NCBI GenBank assembly: GCA_003445035.1
Contig: DLVV01000406.1
Location: forward strand, 1 to 5,922
From: Planctomycetaceae bacterium
GTDB taxonomy: Bacteria > Planctomycetota > Planctomycetia > Planctomycetales > Planctomycetaceae
Direction of reading: 5' to 3'
Length of the DNA stretch: 5,922 nt
This document shows, piece after piece, positions 1 to 3,813 of the stretch (positions are counted from its first letter, which is position 1; each line of letters begins with the position of its first letter). Position numbers and translations under genes: made by a program. The notes beneath the pieces are model-generated. The model was not told where the DNA came from, made no database searches, and was given only the letters and a program-made list of their open reading frames with translations.

Positions 1-325
1 GAACTTCTGCCACGGATGCTGGTCTGAGATGAAAGCCGGCGAGGGCGTGCTGGACGCGATCCGACACTTCGGCAGCCGGGACAGGATCTTCTACGTCCAT
101 TTTCGTGACGTGCAGGGCGGAATCGAAGATTTCACCGAGTGCTTCCTGGGTGACGGGAACTGCGACCCGGTTGAGACCATTCGCACGCTGAAAGACGTCG
201 GCTTCCGCGGCTTCCTGATCCCCGACCACGTGCCGCAGATGGAAGGCGACGAGGGCTGGAACCACCGGGGACGGGCCTGGACGGTCGGTTACATCCGCGG
301 GTTGCTTGACGCGGTGTCGGGTTAA
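1..325 (+). CDS. Mannonate dehydratase-like protein (UxuA family), 3' end only
   Basis: This is the C-terminal part of a TIM-barrel enzyme; 107 codons are visible, read from base 2, and the gene runs off the left edge. UxuA enzymes convert D-mannonate to 2-keto-3-deoxy-D-gluconate in the cytoplasm during glucuronate breakdown. Family blocks visible in the fragment (local numbering from base 2) are NFCHGCWSEM at 1-10, the IRHFG...IFYVHFRDVQG block at 20-39, VGFRG at 66-70, PDHVPQMEG at 74-82 and GYIRGLL at 96-102. Cys3 and His33 match the family's metal-ligand positions, and Asp75-His76 match its PDH active-site motif. One oddity: where many UxuA proteins have PGY before the final GR..xxGY helix, this one has GWN, so a tyrosine thought to be catalytic appears to be tryptophan. 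The family is clear; the exact substrate is not. The gene converges on the DUF1501 gene, and the stop is TAA. Confidence 0.85.
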   Translation, partial: NFCHGCWSEMKAGEGVLDAIRHFGSRDRIFYVHFRDVQGGIEDFTECFLGDGNCDPVETIRTLKDVGFRGFLIPDHVPQMEGDEGWNHRGRAWTVGYIRGLLDAVSG

Positions 326-330
326 ACGCA

Positions 331-363
331 CGGGAGCCGGCCTCGTGAAGAAACCGGCTCCCG
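331..363. terminator. Stem-loop between convergent genes, probable bidirectional terminator
   Basis: CGGGAGCCGG (331-340) and CCGGCTCCCG (354-363) are perfect reverse complements, giving a GC-rich 10-bp stem with a 13-nt loop. The stem lies 5 bases after the UxuA-like stop and 25 bases beyond the DUF1501 stop on the other strand. There is no T-tract on the + side. On the - side only a TTT follows, so this is not a textbook intrinsic terminator; it may act as a weak terminator or a 3'-end stabilising structure for both transcripts. A perfect stem of this length in a 63-base gap is unlikely to be chance. Confidence 0.6.
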
Positions 364-388
364 GTGGTCATCGAACTGACCCACCCCG

Positions 389-1735
389 CTAGACGAGTTC
401 GCGCAGCGGGTCGGGGTTCTGGTTGAGCAACTTGATGGGCCGATCAGCATCGTCGCGGATGAAGCCCTTCGGGTTGATTCCCATGTTGTGGTAGATGGTG
501 GCCAGGATCTCCTGGTACTTCACCGGACGCTTGTCGGGATGCCCGGCATCCTTGGTTGTCGACCCGATCACCTGGCCGGTCCGCAGACCGCCGCCGGCCA
601 TCACCGCACAACTGGCCGGTGGCCAGTGGTCCCGGCCGGCGTTCTTGTTGATCTTCGGCGTCCGACCGAACTCGCTGCAGACCAGCACGGTCACGTCCTT
701 GTCCATGCCCCGCTCGTGCAGGTCGGTGACCAGGGCACTGAGCACCTGGTCGACCAGCGGCAGCCTCGCCTTCATCTGGCCGAAGTTGTTGCCGTGGTAA
801 TCCCAGCGGCCAAAGCCCAGCGTGACGCATCGCACACCGGCCTCGATCAGACGACGGCAGATCAACACCTGCTCATTCCAGACCGGGGGACCATCGCTGA
901 CGTTCTTGGGCGAACCCTTGCCGTAACGTTCACGGATCTTCGGGTCTTCCTTCGAGACGTCCAGGGCATTGAGCAGCTTGCTGGAGGTCAACACGTCAAA
1001 GGCCTGTTCGTAAATCGCATCGGCACCACGAAACACAGCGTTGTCGGCCGAACGGCGGAAACCGTCGAAGGCCGAGAGCAGCTTCTTGCGGTTGTTGAGC
1101 TGGTCGAGCGTAATGCCCTTCAGCGACATGGCCTTGATGTCATCGCCGTCGGGCTTGACCGGAGCGTAGGCCCGCCCCAGCTTGCCGGGGAAGCCGACGT
1201 CACTCCACGGCTTGTGGCCGCAGGTCTTGGTCAGACCCATGTAGGCCGGCACCATCGAGTCACGGCTGCCCAGTTCCTTGGCCAGGAACGAACCGATCGA
1301 CGGCTGCTGCATCCGGGACTGGTCGCCGCGTCGCACGCCGCTCCAGCAATGGGTCGCCGCGTGAGCACCATCGGAATCGGCGATCGAACGGATGATGGCG
1401 AACTTGTCGGCCATCTTGGCCATCCGGGGCGCCAACTCGCAAATCTCGATGCCCGGCACATTGGTCGCGATCGGGTTGAATTCCCCCCGTACCGCCTTGG
1501 GGGCATCAGGCTTCAGATCGACGAAGTCCTGGTGGGACACGCCCCCGGCCAGGAAGATCATGATGACCGCCTTGTTCTTCGTGTCGCCCTGGGCCCCGTT
1601 GGTCGCCTGTGATTGAGCCTTCATCAGTTCGGCCATCGTCAGACCGCCCAGGCCCAACCCGCCAATCTGGAGGAACGAACGACGCGAAACGCCGTCACAG
1701 AAACGATGACCTGAACCACCTTCGATCGAGAGCAT
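389..1735 (-). CDS. DUF1501 family protein, Tat-exported
   Basis: A complete 448-residue protein of the DUF1501 family (PF07394), which resembles the alkaline phosphatase/sulfatase fold but has no established reaction. A twin-arginine signal is visible: Ser17-Arg18-Arg19-Ser-Phe-Leu, then a Gly/Leu-rich hydrophobic stretch at about 22-34, so the folded protein is probably exported by Tat. Family landmarks follow in order: FLAGGVSHQDFVDLKP at 61-76, AIIRSIADSDGAHAATH at 113-129, GRWDYHGNNF at 309-318, SEFGRTP at 354-360 and GRDHW at 367-371. The length is normal for the family. The reading frame stays open up to an ATG at 1816. I chose the ATG at 1735 because GGGAG lies 9 bases upstream and the likely transcription start lies between the two candidates; the extra 27 residues would also push the Tat motif unusually far in. 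Usual partner genes encode DUF1549/DUF1553 proteins; here that partner is 2 kb away on the other strand. Confidence 0.93.
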   Translation of the reverse strand: MLSIEGGSGHRFCDGVSRRSFLQIGGLGLGGLTMAELMKAQSQATNGAQGDTKNKAVIMIFLAGGVSHQDFVDLKPDAPKAVRGEFNPIATNVPGIEICELAPRMAKMADKFAIIRSIADSDGAHAATHCWSGVRRGDQSRMQQPSIGSFLAKELGSRDSMVPAYMGLTKTCGHKPWSDVGFPGKLGRAYAPVKPDGDDIKAMSLKGITLDQLNNRKKLLSAFDGFRRSADNAVFRGADAIYEQAFDVLTSSKLLNALDVSKEDPKIRERYGKGSPKNVSDGPPVWNEQVLICRRLIEAGVRCVTLGFGRWDYHGNNFGQMKARLPLVDQVLSALVTDLHERGMDKDVTVLVCSEFGRTPKINKNAGRDHWPPASCAVMAGGGLRTGQVIGSTTKDAGHPDKRPVKYQEILATIYHNMGINPKGFIRDDADRPIKLLNQNPDPLRELV

Positions 1736-1744
1736 TCCGGTTGT

Positions 1745-1749
1745 CTCCC
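1745..1749 (-). promoter_or_regulatory. Ribosome binding site deciding the DUF1501 start
   Basis: Read on the - strand, GGGAG is followed by 9 bases and then the ATG at 1735. It is the only convincing Shine-Dalgarno sequence near either candidate start and supports the shorter protein. It is flanked by GTTG and CAAC (1752-1749 and 1743-1740), which could form a 4-bp hairpin presenting the site in or near its loop; that pairing is too short to call regulatory. Confidence 0.7.
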
Positions 1750-1798
1750 AACTCACTTGTTGTTTTGTCGGTGACGAACACAACTTCGTCGCGATCCA

Positions 1799-1826
1799 AT
1801 TATATCCCGAGAACACATCCTATCAA
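1799..1826 (-). promoter_or_regulatory. Sigma70-type promoter for the DUF1501 gene
   Basis: On the - strand the -35 box is TTGATA (1826-1821) and the -10 box is a perfect TATAAT (1804-1799), separated by 16 bases. Transcription would begin at about 1792, leaving a leader of roughly 57 bases before the ATG at 1735. The upstream ATG at 1816 would lie outside this transcript. The promoter sits in the 154-base gap downstream of the transporter gene, so DUF1501 is probably transcribed independently even though both genes share a strand. The leader contains a small inverted repeat (GACGAA 1773-1778, TTCGTC 1785-1790) of uncertain meaning. Confidence 0.65.
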
Positions 1827-1889
1827 CAGATATCGATCCAACTGAGACTGCCGCTCGAGTTTTTCGCCCGAAAGTGGCTAAACCTGCAG

Positions 1890-3623
1890 CTAAACCGGCG
1901 ACGGCAACCAGCCATTCTTCAGTGCCAGGGCGTAAATCACGACGGCGGGCGAAATCACTGCCAGGGCCAGTCCGCAGATCCACAGGAAGATCGTTGTCGG
2001 TTTTGACGGGAGAATCCGCTTGTCCACCCGTCGGTGTCTCAGCCAGATCGTCCCCAGTGCCAGGGCGGGATAGAAGACGACCGAAACCAGGCTGGCGATC
2101 ATCAGCATCAGTGGCGGGTTGGTGAACATCGAATACATCGTGGTGGCGGTGACCAGCGACACGCAGATCAGGATGCGGATCGACTTCTGCCTGGCCGGAT
2201 AGTCGGCCGGATCGATGAGCCGCATCACGCAAAACGCGTCGGTCAAGAGCCTCGCACCACCGGCCGCTCCGGCCAGCACGGTCGAAAACAGCACGAAGAA
2301 GGCACCGACGATGAAACCGGTGGCCGCCCAACTGGCCAGGGCTCCGGTGGAGAATTCGTTGATCACCGAGGTGTACATCTCCTGCAGCGTCGTCAGCGTC
2401 TGCTTGGCATCCGGATCGATCTGTTTCTCGTTGAGAATCGCCGCGCCGAGGAAGTAGAAGCAGAGCGTGCTGACGGTGTAGACGATCATCGTCAGGAACA
2501 CGTCGGTGTACATCACCTTGACCCAGCCGCGTGCCCGCCTCGGCCACTCATCTCCCGGTACGCTCTCACCGGCGTTCCGCGCGTAGCCCTTCTCGACGCA
2601 CCAGTAGGTGTAGGTGATCATCTCGTAGTGACCGATCCCCGTACCCGCGTAGGCGGCCAGGGCGGTCATCACGATGGTCGAAGCGGCCAGGCCCGCCATC
2701 AGGTTGTTGGGGAAGATCCGAAATTCCAGTCCGCTGCGGATGTCGTCCCAGGTCACCGCGTAACCGGTCCACTGCAGCAGGACCGTGCAGGCGATCGTGA
2801 TCAGCGTGAAGGTGAACACCAGCCCGATCGAAACGCGTTCGAGCACGTTGTAGCCACCCGAGAGCAAAATGGCGGCGGCACCGATCGCCACGACAAGGGT
2901 CCAGATCACCGAACCGTTGTCACCCAGCTTGCCCGGCAGAGCCAACTCGACGGCCTGGCCCGCTCCACCAACGATCGCTCCGCCGTTGATGTACATCAAC
3001 AGCACACTGACCAGGTAGACCCCCATGAACCAGTTGATCCGGGGTCGCTCGGCCGAGGAATCCCCAACGGCTGATTGTCGGCCGATCACGACGGCGGCAA
3101 CCGCCAGCAACCCGAACACCAGGGCCGGAATCCAGACCACCGGATCCAGTCCCAGGACACTGTTCTCCGGATCCACGTTGTTGAACAGGGCCACGCCGGC
3201 GACGAACCCCACCAGCACCGTCGCCAGCCAGCGAATCGTCAGCCAGTTCGGACGCTGAAGTCCCGGTCCCGGCAGGCCGTTGTAGATCTCCAGGAAGGTC
3301 TTCCCGCTCGAAATCGTGTAACGGACCAGTTCGGCCTGCACCACGACCTTGAGAAAACACGAGGCAAGAATGAACCACAGCAGCAGGTAACCGACCTCGG
3401 CCCCCAGCTTGGTCGTCATGATCAACTCGCCGGACCCCACGATCGATCCGACCAGGATCATCCCGGGACCGAGGTGCTTGAGCATGGCGAGGAACGTCTT
3501 GGGCGGCTCCTGGAACGAATCCACCGATCTCGCGTAGGGGTTCTCGACAGACGGCTCACGCTCCGTCTCAGTCGACGTGTCCCCTGGCAGTTCGGAAGGC
3601 CTGGCCTGCTCCGATTCGCTCAT
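1890..3623 (-). CDS. Divergent Nramp/SLC11-like membrane transporter
   Basis: A 577-residue polytopic membrane protein. Residues 1-42 are hydrophilic and acidic, probably a cytoplasmic tail. Thirteen hydrophobic segments can be drawn, at about 51-70, 76-98, 131-149, 161-181, 198-218, 238-256, 264-284, 308-335, 372-396, 431-453, 482-501, 505-527 and 543-567. Nramp-like landmarks are GPG at 52-54 leading into the first segment, and the TM7-like stretch at about 365-396 (ARGWVKVMYTDVF onwards). Canonical Nramp proteins carry DPGN in TM1 and MPH in TM6 to bind Mn/Fe; the aligned positions here read GSGE (63-66) and GTGIGHYEM (327-335). Proton-coupled Mn/Fe transport therefore should not be assumed, and the substrate is unknown. 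The stretch 131-181 looks like two extra helices between TM2 and TM3. The ATG at 3623 is preferred over the in-frame GTG at 3626 because of ribosome-binding-site spacing. The gene is transcribed divergently from the cytochrome-like gene. Confidence 0.85.
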   Translation of the reverse strand: MSESEQARPSELPGDTSTETEREPSVENPYARSVDSFQEPPKTFLAMLKHLGPGMILVGSIVGSGELIMTTKLGAEVGYLLLWFILASCFLKVVVQAELVRYTISSGKTFLEIYNGLPGPGLQRPNWLTIRWLATVLVGFVAGVALFNNVDPENSVLGLDPVVWIPALVFGLLAVAAVVIGRQSAVGDSSAERPRINWFMGVYLVSVLLMYINGGAIVGGAGQAVELALPGKLGDNGSVIWTLVVAIGAAAILLSGGYNVLERVSIGLVFTFTLITIACTVLLQWTGYAVTWDDIRSGLEFRIFPNNLMAGLAASTIVMTALAAYAGTGIGHYEMITYTYWCVEKGYARNAGESVPGDEWPRRARGWVKVMYTDVFLTMIVYTVSTLCFYFLGAAILNEKQIDPDAKQTLTTLQEMYTSVINEFSTGALASWAATGFIVGAFFVLFSTVLAGAAGGARLLTDAFCVMRLIDPADYPARQKSIRILICVSLVTATTMYSMFTNPPLMLMIASLVSVVFYPALALGTIWLRHRRVDKRILPSKPTTIFLWICGLALAVISPAVVIYALALKNGWLPSPV

Positions 3624-3629
3624 CACATT

Positions 3630-3636
3630 CCCTCTC
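3630..3636 (-). promoter_or_regulatory. Ribosome binding site of the transporter gene
   Basis: The - strand reads GAGAGGG, ending 6 bases before the ATG at 3623. From the alternative GTG at 3626 the gap would be only 3 bases, which is too short, so this site decides in favour of the ATG. Confidence 0.6.
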
Positions 3637-3666
3637 TAGACCTGCCGAATCCCGGAAGGCCGAAGC

Positions 3667-3672
3667 ATGATA
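3667..3672 (-). promoter_or_regulatory. Possible -10 box for the transporter gene
   Basis: TATCAT on the - strand lies 43 bases before the transporter ATG and would give a leader of about 37 bases. No good -35 match is found 16-18 bases upstream (the sequence there reads close to AAGGTA), so this is a weak candidate. It could be an activator-dependent promoter or chance. Confidence 0.25.
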
Positions 3673-3694
3673 CCAGAATCGATCACCGATACCT

Positions 3695-3700
3695 TATGAT
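3695..3700 (+). promoter_or_regulatory. Possible -10 box for the cytochrome-like gene
   Basis: TATGAT on the + strand lies in the divergent gap, with 113 bases between it and the ATG at 3814. No recognisable -35 box lies at the expected distance. If used, the transcript would start near 3707 and its leader would include the stem-loop at 3725-3755. This is a weak candidate chosen by position and by one strong box only. Confidence 0.25.
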
Positions 3701-3724
3701 GGGGCGATCGGGTCCGTTTTCGCC

Positions 3725-3755
3725 CTGCCGACGGGCAAATAACCTCCGTCGGCGG
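3725..3755 (+). promoter_or_regulatory. Stem-loop in the leader of the cytochrome-like gene
   Basis: GCCGACGG (3727-3734) and CCGTCGGC (3746-3753) are perfect reverse complements with an 11-base AT-containing loop. A U-G pair (3726/3754) and a C-G pair (3725/3755) extend the stem to 10 pairs. A weaker 6-bp inverted repeat, GGGCGA (3702-3707) with TCGCCC (3720-3725), abuts it. No T-run follows, so it is not a simple terminator. It could be a leader structure or a protein-binding palindrome in the divergent promoter region; function is unknown. Confidence 0.4.
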
Positions 3756-3813
3756 CGCATCAGAACAGGTCCGGAAACCCCTCTAACCCCCGTGACCCCG
3801 AACGGTCCCCACG

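Noticed and set aside
488..1612. Long open frame of 374 codons on the + strand, antisense to DUF1501
   Set aside because: It is a codon-bias shadow in GC-rich DNA; the translation is low in recognisable motifs, while the opposite strand encodes a clear family protein.
1736..1816. 27-codon N-terminal extension of the DUF1501 protein
   Set aside because: It has no ribosome binding site, overlaps the promoter's downstream part and contains no hydrophobic or conserved motif.
1821..1832. Small inverted repeat TATC-AACA-GATA overlapping the -35 box of the DUF1501 promoter
   Set aside because: A 4-bp arm is expected by chance and gives no real support for an operator.
3669..3693. Direct repeat GATACC (3669-3674 and 3688-3693, 19 bases apart)
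   Set aside because: A pair of hexamers is too short to separate from chance in a gap of this size; noted only as a possible operator half-site.
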